Notes: generated by a model from the sequence alone, not told the origin. Shown: positions 33,760 through 43,234, numbered from the stretch's first letter. The stretch is DNA of 64,000 nucleotides from Neptunomonas phycophila (GCF_001922575.1 NZ_MRCI01000001.1:372001-436000), one strand, 5' to 3'. Numbers and translations: made by a program.

Positions 33760-34578
33760 ATGCAGGCATCGCGATATCTATCAGGTACTTGGGTTGTCAA
33801 ATGTAGTGCCTTCTTGGGGTATGCTTTTTTGTATATCCCAATCATTTCTCTAATCATCTATAGCTTCAATAAGTCTAAACTCGTCACTGTGTGGGGCGGC
33901 TGGTCATTAGACTGGTATGTGGCCTTATTTAACAACGAGCAAATTATGGCGGCAGCTTTGATTAGCCTTAAAGTGGCATTCATTAGTGCCACATTATCGG
34001 TGATCTTGGGCACCATGATAGCTTTTGCTATTAGTCGCTTTGGGCGCTTTAAAGGCCGCATGATTGTGTCTGGCTGGATTACTGCGCCGCTGGTAATGCC
34101 GGAAGTAATCACTGGATTATCATTGCTATTACTATTTGTTGCACTGGAAAGTTTGTTTGGTTGGCCCGCAGGCCGCGGCGTTGGAACCATTATTATCGCT
34201 CATACTACTTTTTGTATGGCTTATGTAGCTGTGGTTGTACAGTCTCGGTTGGCATCATTAGATACTACCTTAGAAGAGGCGGCTATGGATTTAGGGGCTA
34301 AACCGCCGGTGCTATTTTTTCTGGTGACCTTGCCACTTATTTTTCCTGCGATTTTATCGGGTTGGTTGTTATCGTTTACTTTGTCGCTGGATGACTTGGT
34401 AATAGCGAGCTTTGTTTCGGGGCCGGGTAGCAGTACCTTGCCAATGGTTATCTTTTCTAAAGTACGCTTGGGGGTTACACCTGAGGTAAACGCGTTAGCG
34501 ACCTTGATGATTTTGATTGTGGCGGTTGGAGTCGGGGTTGCCATGTGGCAAATGCGCCGACAATCACGTACGCGCTAG
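33760..34578 (+). CDS. potI: Polyamine ABC transporter permease (PotI-like)
   Basis: Second permease of the importer, 272 residues, with six membrane segments. The EAA loop is EEAAMDLGAKPPVLFFLVTLP, in part, near residue 175. ATG 33760 is chosen because GGAGGGG (33748-33754) is then five bases upstream; ATG 33757 is also possible. The frame is open 31 codons upstream inside potH, but that stretch is unlike the family. Confidence 0.9.
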   Translation: MQASRYLSGTWVVKCSAFLGYAFLYIPIISLIIYSFNKSKLVTVWGGWSLDWYVALFNNEQIMAAALISLKVAFISATLSVILGTMIAFAISRFGRFKGRMIVSGWITAPLVMPEVITGLSLLLLFVALESLFGWPAGRGVGTIIIAHTTFCMAYVAVVVQSRLASLDTTLEEAAMDLGAKPPVLFFLVTLPLIFPAILSGWLLSFTLSLDDLVIASFVSGPGSSTLPMVIFSKVRLGVTPEVNALATLMILIVAVGVGVAMWQMRRQSRTR

Positions 34579-34659
34579 TCGTTAAATAATATGAAGAAAG
34601 GGCAGTGTGCCCGGGCTGCTTTGTCGTGATAGATAGAGCCGCTTTTTTGTGGAGTGGGT

Positions 34660-35379
34660 ATGAAAATAGGAATTTTAGCAGCAGGTATTAGTCCTCAAGA
34701 GCTGCGCGAACGGCACGGCACCTATGCCGATATGTCAGCAGCTCTGTTTACTCAGCATGGATATGATTATCAATTTGAAGTGTTTGATGTGCGCGAGGAG
34801 CATTTTCCTGCGTCTATTGAAGGTTTCGACGGGTGGTTGATTACGGGATCTAAGGCGAATGTCTATGAGAACTTGCCTTGGATGCAGCGGCTTAAAGCTC
34901 TAATTATAAAGATTAATGATGCGCACATTCCTTTATTGGGCATTTGTTTCGGTCATCAAATTATCGCTGAGGCCTTCGGTGGAAAGGTTGAGGCGTATCA
35001 AGGTGGTTGGGGGTTAGGTGTGAATCAGTACAGCATTCTTCCTGTTTCCGGCTTGTCGGATACGCCAGATACACCTAGCACGCTAACGCTTCATGCTGTT
35101 CATCAAGATCAAGTGGTTGAAAAGCCTGCACTTGCCAACGTTTTTGCACGCTCCCCGTTTTGCCCGTATGCGGGGTTGCTCTATGGTAAAAACGTACTAA
35201 CGGTGCAGGCGCATCCTGAGTTTTCAACGGCCTTTGAACGTGACTTGTTGGAGTTGAAAGGGGGGGCGGGTATTCCTGCTGAGGCTGCACAGCAGGGCTT
35301 GGCTAGCTTGGATTCAGTGCCCACAAATTCTGAATTAGTGGTTCGATGGATGGTTAATGTATTAAATCGTCAAGTGTAA
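34660..35379 (+). CDS. Class I glutamine amidotransferase-like protein
   Basis: It has 239 residues from ATG 34660, with GGAG five bases upstream. The fold is the GuaA/YfeJ-type glutaminase: nucleophile Cys in LGICFGHQII near residue 100 and His-Glu in VQAHPEFS near 185. It is not close to PuuD, the gamma-glutamyl-GABA hydrolase of E. coli, yet it lies next to puuB- and potI-like genes where PuuD would be expected. Hydrolysis of a gamma-glutamylated polyamine product is plausible but not shown. It is convergent with the puuB-like gene. Confidence 0.8.
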   Translation: MKIGILAAGISPQELRERHGTYADMSAALFTQHGYDYQFEVFDVREEHFPASIEGFDGWLITGSKANVYENLPWMQRLKALIIKINDAHIPLLGICFGHQIIAEAFGGKVEAYQGGWGLGVNQYSILPVSGLSDTPDTPSTLTLHAVHQDQVVEKPALANVFARSPFCPYAGLLYGKNVLTVQAHPEFSTAFERDLLELKGGAGIPAEAAQQGLASLDSVPTNSELVVRWMVNVLNRQV

Positions 35380-35433
35380 CAGGATGTGTTGGTATGTTGG
35401 CTGCTGCGCTTAGATGATCGCTTTGGTCTTTTT

Positions 35434-35458
35434 AAAAGCACCCTTACGGGTGCTTTTT
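35434..35458. terminator. Bidirectional terminator between amidotransferase and puuB-like genes
   Basis: AAAAGCACCC (35434-35443) and GGGTGCTTTT (35448-35457) pair perfectly around TTAC, with a T run on the plus strand and the complementary A run serving the minus strand. It separates two convergent genes. Confidence 0.9.
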
Positions 35459-35473
35459 GCGTTACGGATAAGA

Positions 35474-36757
35474 CTAAATACCAAGTTTATCGCGCAGAGT
35501 GTAATACCAAGCTCCCATCGCAGTATAAGGGATGCGCATGGTGCGTCCTCCGGGGAATGGGTATTGCGGAAGGCCGGCAAATACATCAAAGCGTTCGGCT
35601 TGACCGCTAATAGCCTCGCCGATGATTTTTCCCGCTAAGTGGGTGCTGGTCACGCCGTGGCCACTGTAGCCTTGAGCATAGAAAATATTGCCATTGACAC
35701 GACCAAACTGCGGTAAGCGCATTAATGTTAGTAAGAAGTTACCTGTCCACGCGTAATCGACCTTTGTTCCTTTTAATTGAGGGAAAGTCTTTAGCATGTT
35801 TGGCACGATGAGCGACTCAATTTTATCGGGTTCGCGCGCGCCGTAAGTTACACCGCCACCGTAGATTAACCGGCCGTCACCTGTGAGACGGTAATAATCG
35901 AGCAAATAATTGCAGTCTTCTACGCAGTTATCATGTGGCAGAAGCTCTTTTTGCTGAGATTCGCTTAACGGTTCTGTGCAGATAACTTGTGTACCACAAG
36001 GCATTGATTTTTGTTCTTGTTCAGGAAGCAATCCCGTTAGATAGGCGTTGCCGGCTACCATGACAAAATTGCAACGTACAGAGCCGTTAGCGGTATGTAC
36101 GGTTGGCTGTGACCCTTCCTCGATGCGAGTAACCGCTGAGTTTTCAAAAATCATACCCCCTAATGATTCAACAGCATTAGCTTCGCCCAATACTAGGTTG
36201 AGCGGGTGTAAGTGTCCGCTAGAGTGATCCAGTAAAGCGCCTGTGTAGCGCTGTGATCCAATGTAATCAGGCACTTGATGCTTATCCAGCAAGGAAAGTT
36301 CAGTATGCCCGTAGGATTCCCATAGCGCTTTTTTGCTTTGTAGTTCATCAAACTGCTTGTTGTTACACGCGGCAAAAATTCCACCAGGTTTTAAGTCGCA
36401 CTGGATGTCGTAATCACTCACGATACGGCGAATGACCTGTGCGCCTTCAAAGGCCATGGCTCCCATTTTGTGACCTACCTCTTTACCGTACATGCGCTCT
36501 ATAAAGTCCATGTCTCGACTATAGCTGTGTACGATTTGTCCGCCGTTGCGGCCTGAGGCGCCAAAACCAACCCGGCTGGCTTCTAATACAATCACTTTAA
36601 AGCCGCGCTCTGCTAAATGCAGGGCGGTGGATAAGCCTGTAAAACCAGCGCCAACTACGCAAATATCAGCCGTATGATCTCCTTGTAGGGAGTGGCGTAT
36701 CCGGGTGTCGTTTATAGAAGCTGCATAATAGGAATGCGGATATACCGATGTAGACAT
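35474..36757 (-). CDS. puuB: FAD-dependent gamma-glutamylputrescine oxidase, PuuB-like
   Basis: Oxidises gamma-glutamylputrescine to the aminoaldehyde with FAD. It has 427 residues from ATG 36757 (MSTSVYPHSYYAASI), which has GAGA at the right distance; ATG 36763 is next to it. The Rossmann dinucleotide fold has DICVVGAGFTGLSTALHLAERG, in part, near residue 30, and the DAO-type GRNGGQIVHSY near 70. Length and opening match E. coli PuuB (426). It is the only polyamine-oxidation gene here on the minus strand, apart from spuC. Confidence 0.87.
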   Translation of the reverse strand: MSTSVYPHSYYAASINDTRIRHSLQGDHTADICVVGAGFTGLSTALHLAERGFKVIVLEASRVGFGASGRNGGQIVHSYSRDMDFIERMYGKEVGHKMGAMAFEGAQVIRRIVSDYDIQCDLKPGGIFAACNNKQFDELQSKKALWESYGHTELSLLDKHQVPDYIGSQRYTGALLDHSSGHLHPLNLVLGEANAVESLGGMIFENSAVTRIEEGSQPTVHTANGSVRCNFVMVAGNAYLTGLLPEQEQKSMPCGTQVICTEPLSESQQKELLPHDNCVEDCNYLLDYYRLTGDGRLIYGGGVTYGAREPDKIESLIVPNMLKTFPQLKGTKVDYAWTGNFLLTLMRLPQFGRVNGNIFYAQGYSGHGVTSTHLAGKIIGEAISGQAERFDVFAGLPQYPFPGGRTMRIPYTAMGAWYYTLRDKLGI

Positions 36758-36939
36758 TATCATCTCAACTTAAAGGTCAGACATAAATAGGCCGGTTTGG
36801 ATGAGTAGTAGGCATGCGAAGGCATACGCATCCTCTGTGGATCCACTGCCGGGGTAGGTGTCTACAATACGGTGAGAAAGCTACTTTTGCCTATACCCCT
36901 GAAGAGATATTTATTGGCTATGTCGCCAAAAAATCGGCA

Positions 36940-37896
36940 TTAATAGGGAGCAGGGTTTTCAGTTACCCCAAACTGTTGTTTAACTGTACTTAAAAACAGA
37001 TCACGCGCGCGGTTGGCTTGTGCTGTTTTTTTGCTGATAACGGCTGCACCGAGCGAAAAGTGCTTACGGTCGGGCGCGATAGCCTTTAAGTCTCCTTTAT
37101 CAACATAGGGCTGTGCGACGTTTTGGGGCAAAAAGCCAATATAGCGTCCAGAAAGAAGCATCGCGATGCGTGATTCATAGTGGTAAGAAATACCTGCTAA
37201 ATGCATTTCGGATAGCTGATGATAGACTTCCTCGTGTGGTTTTAAGCCCGCATGAACCAAGGGGGCTTGGTTGATCAGTTCGTCGGTTAACTGTATGTCT
37301 GGCAGGCTGCATAATGGGTTTTCTAAGCCTTTCACTGTGCTGGCATATAGATAACAATCGTCTCTAAAAAGGTGGATGTAATTTAAGCCTTCAAGTTTTC
37401 TATGATAGGGGATAAAAGCGATATCAAGTTCGTCATTGAGCACTTGGCACTCCATACTTGCCATTTGTTCGACGCTCATGCATAGCTCTACATCTTCAGC
37501 GACTTGGCTAAACGCATTTATGATGAGTGGAAGTTGGCAGCGAGGGTCAATACTGAATGTGTCACTTAGACCTACTTTGAGGTTGCCCGAAGGCTGGTGG
37601 CTTAAGTTATTGACCGTATTACGAAATCCTTCCAGCATGTCGAGTAGTTTCTCGGTTTGCTCGAAGACAATAGCGCCCTCTTCTGTGAGAGCAAAGCCTC
37701 CTCGGCCACGTTTACAGAGCGTCAAGTGAAGCCGTGATTCAAGGTTGGCAATATGAATGCTAATCGTAGGGCGGCTGATATTAAGTCGAGTCTCTGCGGC
37801 CGCAAATCCCCCACATTCTACAACTGTTTTAAAGATTTTTAGTTGCTTGATTTCATAGTCGCCGAGCTGACCTATAGAGAATGTTTTATTAGTCAT
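36940..37896 (-). CDS. LysR-family transcriptional regulator next to the TRAP cluster
   Basis: It has 318 residues. The winged helix-turn-helix lies at about 15-75 (GFAAAETRLNISRPTISIHI), later than usual because of an N-terminal extension (MTNKTFSIGQLGDYEIKQL). The effector domain begins near 105. It is divergent from the TRAP genes and upstream of puuB on the same strand. It is likely to sense the TRAP substrate; the ligand is unknown. Confidence 0.85.
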   Translation of the reverse strand: MTNKTFSIGQLGDYEIKQLKIFKTVVECGGFAAAETRLNISRPTISIHIANLESRLHLTLCKRGRGGFALTEEGAIVFEQTEKLLDMLEGFRNTVNNLSHQPSGNLKVGLSDTFSIDPRCQLPLIINAFSQVAEDVELCMSVEQMASMECQVLNDELDIAFIPYHRKLEGLNYIHLFRDDCYLYASTVKGLENPLCSLPDIQLTDELINQAPLVHAGLKPHEEVYHQLSEMHLAGISYHYESRIAMLLSGRYIGFLPQNVAQPYVDKGDLKAIAPDRKHFSLGAAVISKKTAQANRARDLFLSTVKQQFGVTENPAPY

Positions 37897-38221
37897 ACCG
37901 ACCCCTGTTACATGTTAACAATCGATTATTCGAAAGCGCTACGCTAAGAGAAATATACATCAGCAAGTAGTAAGGAATGAAAAAAAATTGAATCATAGAC
38001 TAAAGGATATTGTGGTGCAGAACCTTACAATCAAGCAAATTCGATACCAAAAAAAACTAAAGCCTTAGTTATAGTGGGTTTTTAAACGAATCTAATCCTT
38101 ACGTAAAGTTTCATAAACCTTTAGGTAGAATTGATCTAATTTAATAGGCCGGTCAATTTTGGAAGGATCAAATCACCGCTCAGGAAAAAACATTTTAAAA
38201 ATAGACATGAAAGGTAAAAAC
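37897..38221. other. Divergent control region between lysR and the TRAP genes
   Basis: 325 bases without a gene. It is A/T-rich and likely holds LysR operators and both promoters. No convincing T-N11-A box or complete -35/-10 pair could be fixed by eye. The TRAP start chosen is ATG 38222, so an in-frame upstream stretch (from TTG 38159) is treated as leader. Confidence 0.5.
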
Positions 38222-39241
38222 ATGCTGAAGACCATCACTAAATTAAAGAGTAAATTATCTACGACAGCGATCGCTGTAACCCTAGGTGTTACTACGTTGG
38301 CAGCTGATGTTTCAGCGGCAGAACACAACTGGCGTTTTGGTAACCTTTACGGTCGCGGTACTGCTTTCGGTGAAATCTATGAAGATTTAGCTAAAAACAT
38401 CGAAACAATGTCTGATGGGCGTATTGCTGTGCAGGTTCTTTACTCAGGTGAAGGCGTAGGTACATCAGGTCTGCTTGGTGCAACTAAATCAGGTTTGATC
38501 ACGATGGGCGCTCCTTTCCAATCAATGCACGCTGGTGAGTTACCGGCCGGTATCGTCGAAATCGGTTTGCCCGGCGGTACTGATGATCCAGATGAGCTTT
38601 ACTCGCTGTTCCATGAAAAAGGTTGGGATAAGGTGCTTGAAAAAGCCTATGGATCTCAAGGCTTAGTATGGTTAGAACCGTACATCCAACCACCCGTTTA
38701 CGTATTGACTAAAGAGCCGATTAACTCAGTCGCTGATTTTGAAGGTCTTAAAATCCGTGCTCCTGGTGCATACGGTAAGTTCCTACGTAACTTAGGTGCG
38801 TCTCCAGTGTCGCTAGCATGGAGTGAAATCTATACTTCTTTGGCTACCGGCGTTATTGATGGCTCTATCGGTAGTAACATGATTGACCACCGTGATGGTA
38901 ACCATGTAGAGGTTGCTAAATACATGTACAAACTGCCATTGGCTGGTGCACAAGTATTACCGATTGTCGTTAACCGTTCTGCGTGGAAAAAACTACCTGA
39001 AGACCTTCAAAAGGTTGTGCGCGAAGCTACAGTAATCCATGCGAAAGAGCAGTTAGAAAAGTCTCGTCAATGGGAATCTGAAGCGGTCGCTGAAATGGAA
39101 GCAAAAGGTTTGCAGTGGAGCCCAGAGCCAAGCGAAGCTGATAAAGCTGCCTGGGCTGAAGCTGGCGCAGGTCTGTGGGATGAGTACTCTGCACAAGACA
39201 AATACAGCAAGCAGCTGATCGACATCTTAAAGCAGCAATAA
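38222..39241 (+). CDS. dctP: TRAP transporter substrate-binding protein DctP
   Basis: Periplasmic binding protein of a tripartite ATP-independent transporter, 339 residues from ATG 38222 with AAAGG eight bases upstream. A signal peptide ends near residue 32 (VSAAE). The DctP signature is seen in FEGLKIRAPGAYGKFLRNLGA, in part, near 170, with the conserved Arg that binds the ligand carboxylate, and in YTSLATGVIDGSIG near 195. The substrate is an organic acid or a zwitterion; the neighbouring amine enzymes suggest an amino acid-like compound. Confidence 0.9.
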   Translation: MLKTITKLKSKLSTTAIAVTLGVTTLAADVSAAEHNWRFGNLYGRGTAFGEIYEDLAKNIETMSDGRIAVQVLYSGEGVGTSGLLGATKSGLITMGAPFQSMHAGELPAGIVEIGLPGGTDDPDELYSLFHEKGWDKVLEKAYGSQGLVWLEPYIQPPVYVLTKEPINSVADFEGLKIRAPGAYGKFLRNLGASPVSLAWSEIYTSLATGVIDGSIGSNMIDHRDGNHVEVAKYMYKLPLAGAQVLPIVVNRSAWKKLPEDLQKVVREATVIHAKEQLEKSRQWESEAVAEMEAKGLQWSPEPSEADKAAWAEAGAGLWDEYSAQDKYSKQLIDILKQQ

Positions 39242-39260
39242 TCGGTTCCTAACCGACCAG

Positions 39261-39291
39261 CAGGCCGGGCACTCACTGAATGTCCGGCCTG
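39261..39291 (+). terminator. Intercistronic hairpin after dctP
   Basis: CAGGCCGGGCA (39261-39271) pairs with TGTCCGGCCTG (39281-39291), 11 base pairs with one G-T wobble and a nine-base loop. No long T run follows. It probably trims or protects the dctP message so that binding protein exceeds the membrane subunits. Confidence 0.6.
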
Positions 39292-39313
39292 ATTTCGTTA
39301 TACAGGTAAGCTT

Positions 39314-39862
39314 ATGTTCACTCAGGTTTTGCAACGGTTGTGCCGCAGCATCGATTTTGTGGTGATGCTAGCCGGTTATTTTGCTAGTTTCCTCATGCCA
39401 TTCTTGGCGGCGATTGTAGCGTATGAGGTCTTTTCCCGTTATTTCTTAAATCACCCCACGATCTGGGCGTTTGATTTATCGCTGTTTCTTTTTGGTTACA
39501 TAGCGGCTTTAGGTGGTGCTTACGCGCAGCAAAAAAAAGCACACATCAATGTTGATATTTTATATTTAAAAGTGTCTCCCCATACGCGTCGTGTTTTTAA
39601 TTTGTTTTCTTATTCGTTAGCGATTTTTTTCCTCGTCTTAGTTGTGAAGCTAGGTTTCGAAAAATATGAAGAAGCCATTGAGTTTGATTATCGGACTCAG
39701 AGCGAATGGGCACCCCCTATGTTCCATTTTTGGATCATGATGTGTGTGGCTTCTGTTTTGTTTATAGCCCAGTTTAGCCGTGACATGGTGGCAGAAATCT
39801 ACCACTTGGTTACAGGTAACCCACTAATCGCTCCGGAGAATGACGATAATGATGAGTATTGA
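39314..39862 (+). CDS. dctQ: TRAP transporter small membrane subunit DctQ
   Basis: It has 182 residues and four predicted membrane segments (about 15-45, 55-75, 95-115, 140-160). The DctQ motif FEVFSRYFLNHPTIWAFD-like stretch (YEVFSRYFLNHPTIWAFD) is at about 38-55. It overlaps dctM by 14-23 bases. Confidence 0.89.
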   Translation: MFTQVLQRLCRSIDFVVMLAGYFASFLMPFLAAIVAYEVFSRYFLNHPTIWAFDLSLFLFGYIAALGGAYAQQKKAHINVDILYLKVSPHTRRVFNLFSYSLAIFFLVLVVKLGFEKYEEAIEFDYRTQSEWAPPMFHFWIMMCVASVLFIAQFSRDMVAEIYHLVTGNPLIAPENDDNDEY

Positions 39863-41174
39863 ATTATTAACCGGCATTTTGCTGCTATGCATATTGGTGG
39901 CGTTTGCTTTGGGCGCACCTGTTGGCCTGGCATTAGCGGGTATTGCCATGGGTATAGGTTACATGACGTGGGGAGATGGCATTTTTAATGTTATCCCAAC
40001 GACCGTTGAGGCCACTTTTTTTAGCTTTATTCTTCTCGCGATTCCTCTCTACATATACATGGGGCAACTACTGACCAAGTCTGGCATTGGCGATGCTATG
40101 TTTAATGCCAGTCAGATGGTGCTTGGTAAAGTTCGTGGCTCTCTTGCAATCAGTGTTATCTGTGTATGCTCCATGATTGGGGCCATGGTAGGTATTATCG
40201 GTGCCGGTATTATGACTTCCGGCAGTATTGCTTTACGTCCCATGTTGGAGCGTGGCTACAATAAACGCTTAGCGCTTGGCGTCATTATGGCCGGCGGGGG
40301 CTTGGGTATACTCATCCCGCCGAGCATCCCTATGATTATGTTTGCAGCCTCTACGCAAAACTCGGTTGGACGTATGTTTTTGGCGGCAATGGTACCCGCG
40401 CTAATTACGGTAGTGTTGCTCATTGCCTATGTTGTTGTGAGCTGCCGTTTAAATCCAGATCGTGCTCCTATTACGCAAGCCGACTTTGATAACCAGCAGC
40501 TTTCTCCTATGGCTAAAATGCGAGTAGCCCGCGATGGCTTCTTATCAATTTTGCTAATTGTTGTTGTGCTGGGGAGTATTATTTCTGGTATTGCCACCCC
40601 AACCGAATCAGGGGCTATTGGTGTGGTTGGAGCAATCTTGCTAGCGATTGTTTTTAAGCGCTTCAAACTGGATATGTTCCGCGCTGCAGGGCTTCAGACG
40701 GGAGTGCTAGTTAGCGTTGCCATGTGGATTATTTTAGGTGCTTCGGTATTTAGTAACTTCCACCTTCTGATGGGCGTTCAGGCGATGGTGGCTGATTTTA
40801 CGGATACGTTAGATCTGCCACCGATCATGATTATTATCATGTTCCAAGTCATTATGCTGTTGTTGGGCTTTATCATTGACGAGTTTATTATCGTCTTGAT
40901 GTGTGCACCTTTATTTACGCCGATTGCGGTGTCGTTAGGTTACGACCCTATCTGGTTTGGTGTACTGATGATCATCAATATTTTGATTGCCGTACAGACT
41001 CCTCCTTATGGTTTCGCATTGTTCTACCTTAAGGGTATTGCTCCTCCTGAAGTGGGTATGGGCGAGATCTACAAGTCAGTAACGCCGTTTATCCTATTGA
41101 ACCTTACTGTTTTGATTATCTGCATGGTGTTTCCGGAGCTAGTGCTTTGGTTGCCTAATCTTGTGATGAATTAA
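39849..41174 (+). CDS. dctM: TRAP transporter large permease DctM
   Basis: Sodium-coupled transport subunit, 441 residues with about twelve membrane segments. GGLGILIPPSIPMIMFA near 150 and TPTESGAIGVVGAI near 245 are the repeated helix-hairpin signatures of the family. ATG 39849 is chosen by its distance from GGAG (39835-39838); ATG 39840 and 39852 are alternatives. It is followed after 12 bases by uspA. Confidence 0.91.
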   Translation: MMSIELLTGILLLCILVAFALGAPVGLALAGIAMGIGYMTWGDGIFNVIPTTVEATFFSFILLAIPLYIYMGQLLTKSGIGDAMFNASQMVLGKVRGSLAISVICVCSMIGAMVGIIGAGIMTSGSIALRPMLERGYNKRLALGVIMAGGGLGILIPPSIPMIMFAASTQNSVGRMFLAAMVPALITVVLLIAYVVVSCRLNPDRAPITQADFDNQQLSPMAKMRVARDGFLSILLIVVVLGSIISGIATPTESGAIGVVGAILLAIVFKRFKLDMFRAAGLQTGVLVSVAMWIILGASVFSNFHLLMGVQAMVADFTDTLDLPPIMIIIMFQVIMLLLGFIIDEFIIVLMCAPLFTPIAVSLGYDPIWFGVLMIINILIAVQTPPYGFALFYLKGIAPPEVGMGEIYKSVTPFILLNLTVLIICMVFPELVLWLPNLVMN

Positions 41175-41186
41175 GGAAGGCGTCGT

Positions 41187-41624
41187 ATGTATAGAACGAT
41201 ATTAATAACCGTTGATATGGCGCATCCTGAACAGATGCCAGAGCTGATCAGAGCGGCTATTCGTGTAGCGGATGAGACATCCCCAGTTGTCTTTCATTTG
41301 TTGTATGTAGACGAGACTTTTGTGCATCACGGGCTATATACACACTATGACAAAACTGAGCAAAAGCTGGCACGTAAAGACATTAAACGTAAGTTGAAAG
41401 ACCAAGCCATCCAGCTTTTACCGAATGAGGCAGAGATTAAGTGCCACATTCGCGAAGGTACGGTGCATGAGCAAATTTTAGAGGAGTCTCGTCAGTTAAA
41501 GTCGGACGTGATTTTGATGATGGCCCGCCGCCCTGGTCTGGCGAGCTATTTCGTTGGCTCCAATGCTGAGCGGGTTGTTCGCCATGCTAAGTGTACTGTG
41601 ATGGTTTTGCGAGGGTCATACTAG
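41187..41624 (+). CDS. Universal stress protein UspA-family, TRAP-associated
   Basis: It has 145 residues with a single Usp domain. The opening MYRTILITVDMA and the closing VVRHAKCTVMVLRGSY are typical, but the ATP-binding G-x2-G-x9-G-S/T motif is only partly kept (MARRPGLASYFVGSNAERV near 110-130). It is the last gene of the TRAP set, 12 bases after dctM. In Halomonas the UspA protein TeaD follows an ectoine TRAP transporter and restrains it, so a similar control role is likely here. Confidence 0.82.
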   Translation: MYRTILITVDMAHPEQMPELIRAAIRVADETSPVVFHLLYVDETFVHHGLYTHYDKTEQKLARKDIKRKLKDQAIQLLPNEAEIKCHIREGTVHEQILEESRQLKSDVILMMARRPGLASYFVGSNAERVVRHAKCTVMVLRGSY

Positions 41625-41743
41625 TGATTAGTTTGATGTGTCTCAACGTAAGCGAAAAAGCACTGTTACTGAACAGCTAAGTGTTTCCTTATATAAATGT
41701 CAAAACGGTGATCTAGACCGTACAAGACATGCGGAGAAATAAC

Positions 41744-43210
41744 GTGAAATTAAATTTACAAGATGCCGGTTTGCTAAAAACGCAAGCATACATTAACGGT
41801 GAATGGGTTGATGGTGCAGATAAGCAGACATTTTCAGTAAATGATCCCGCTACAGGCGATTTAATTGCTAATGTTGCCAGTCTAGGTGCTCAAGAGACTC
41901 GCGCGGCTATTGAAGCGGCTGACGCGGCTATGAAGTCGTGGAAAGCTCAATCGCCAAATACGCGCTCTGAGATTTTGGAGCGCTGGCATCAACTGATCTT
42001 GGCACATCAAGAAGACCTCGCCATTATCATGACGGCAGAGCAAGGCAAGCCGTTGTTTGAATCTCGCGGCGAAGTCCTTTACGGCGCAGCTTATATAAAG
42101 TGGTTTGCAGAAGAAGGTAAGCGTGTATACGGTGATGTTATTCCAACACCACAAACAGATCGCCGTGGCATTGTGATCAAACAGCCTGTGGGTGTTGTAG
42201 CGGCCATTACGCCTTGGAACTTCCCTAACGCGATGATCACACGTAAAGCAGCTCCAGCACTCGCTGTTGGGTGCGCTATTGTGCTCAAACCTGCTGCAGA
42301 AACCCCTTTGTCAGCATTGGCTTTAGCCGAGTTAGCAAACCGCGCTGGAGTGCCAGCAGGGCTGTTTAACGTAGTAACGACAAGTAGCTCACGCGAAGTC
42401 GGTGGCGAGCTGACGAGCAACCCTATCGTTAAGAAATTGACGTTCACTGGTTCTACGCCAGTCGGCAAAGTATTGGTTAAACAATGCGCAGATACGATGA
42501 AACGCACCTCAATGGAGTTAGGCGGCAACGCTCCTGTCATCATTTTTGATGATGCAGACATTGATTTGGCTATCAAAGGAGCGCTGATTTCTAAATACCG
42601 TAACTCCGGGCAAACATGTATCTGTACGAACCGGATTTTAGTACAAGCCGGAATTTATGATGCGTTTGTCGAAAAGTTTGCTAAAGCGGTTAGCGAATTT
42701 TCAGTGGGTAATGGCTTTGATGAAGCCAGTACTCATGGGCCCTTGATTAACGAAAAAGCGGTGGATGACGTACACGCTAAGGTCGAGAGTGCAATCGCTG
42801 CCGGTGCGAAAGCTGTTATCGGTGGAGCTCGTGACCCACAAGGTGCCTGTTTCTACCCCGCCACTATTCTGACAAATGTAACACCGGATATGGCCGTGTT
42901 CCGTGAAGAGATTTTTGGTCCAGTAGCGCCTGTCTTCTCGTTTGAAACCGAAGAAGAAGCTATTGCCATGGCTAACGACACAGAGTTTGGTTTAGCGGCG
43001 TATGTATACACTGAAAATATGAGCCGTATTTGGCGCGTATCTGAAGGTATTGAGTACGGCATGGTAGGCGTTAATGAAACGGCGATTAGCTCAGAAGTAA
43101 TTCCGTTTGGTGGTGTTAAAGAGTCAGGCCAAGGCCGAGAAGGCTCTAAATATGGTCTGGATGATTATCTAGAAACTAAATATATCTGCATGGGTGGCTT
43201 GCAGCGTTAA
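41744..43210 (+). CDS. gabD: NAD(P)+-dependent succinate-semialdehyde dehydrogenase, GabD-like
   Basis: It has 488 residues. GTG 41744, with GGAGA eight bases upstream, gives MKLNLQDAGLLKTQAYINGEWVD in part, matching the GabD start; ATG 41729 is also in frame. TPWNFPNAMITRKAAPALA near 155, MELGGNAPVIIFDDAD with the catalytic Glu near 255 and RNSGQTCICTNRI with the catalytic Cys near 288 are visible. It would oxidise succinic semialdehyde, the product of GABA transamination. DoeC-type aspartate-semialdehyde dehydrogenases are related and cannot be excluded. Confidence 0.87.
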   Translation: MKLNLQDAGLLKTQAYINGEWVDGADKQTFSVNDPATGDLIANVASLGAQETRAAIEAADAAMKSWKAQSPNTRSEILERWHQLILAHQEDLAIIMTAEQGKPLFESRGEVLYGAAYIKWFAEEGKRVYGDVIPTPQTDRRGIVIKQPVGVVAAITPWNFPNAMITRKAAPALAVGCAIVLKPAAETPLSALALAELANRAGVPAGLFNVVTTSSSREVGGELTSNPIVKKLTFTGSTPVGKVLVKQCADTMKRTSMELGGNAPVIIFDDADIDLAIKGALISKYRNSGQTCICTNRILVQAGIYDAFVEKFAKAVSEFSVGNGFDEASTHGPLINEKAVDDVHAKVESAIAAGAKAVIGGARDPQGACFYPATILTNVTPDMAVFREEIFGPVAPVFSFETEEEAIAMANDTEFGLAAYVYTENMSRIWRVSEGIEYGMVGVNETAISSEVIPFGGVKESGQGREGSKYGLDDYLETKYICMGGLQR

Positions 43211-43234
43211 TACGCTCAGCGTAAGGAGCATTTT

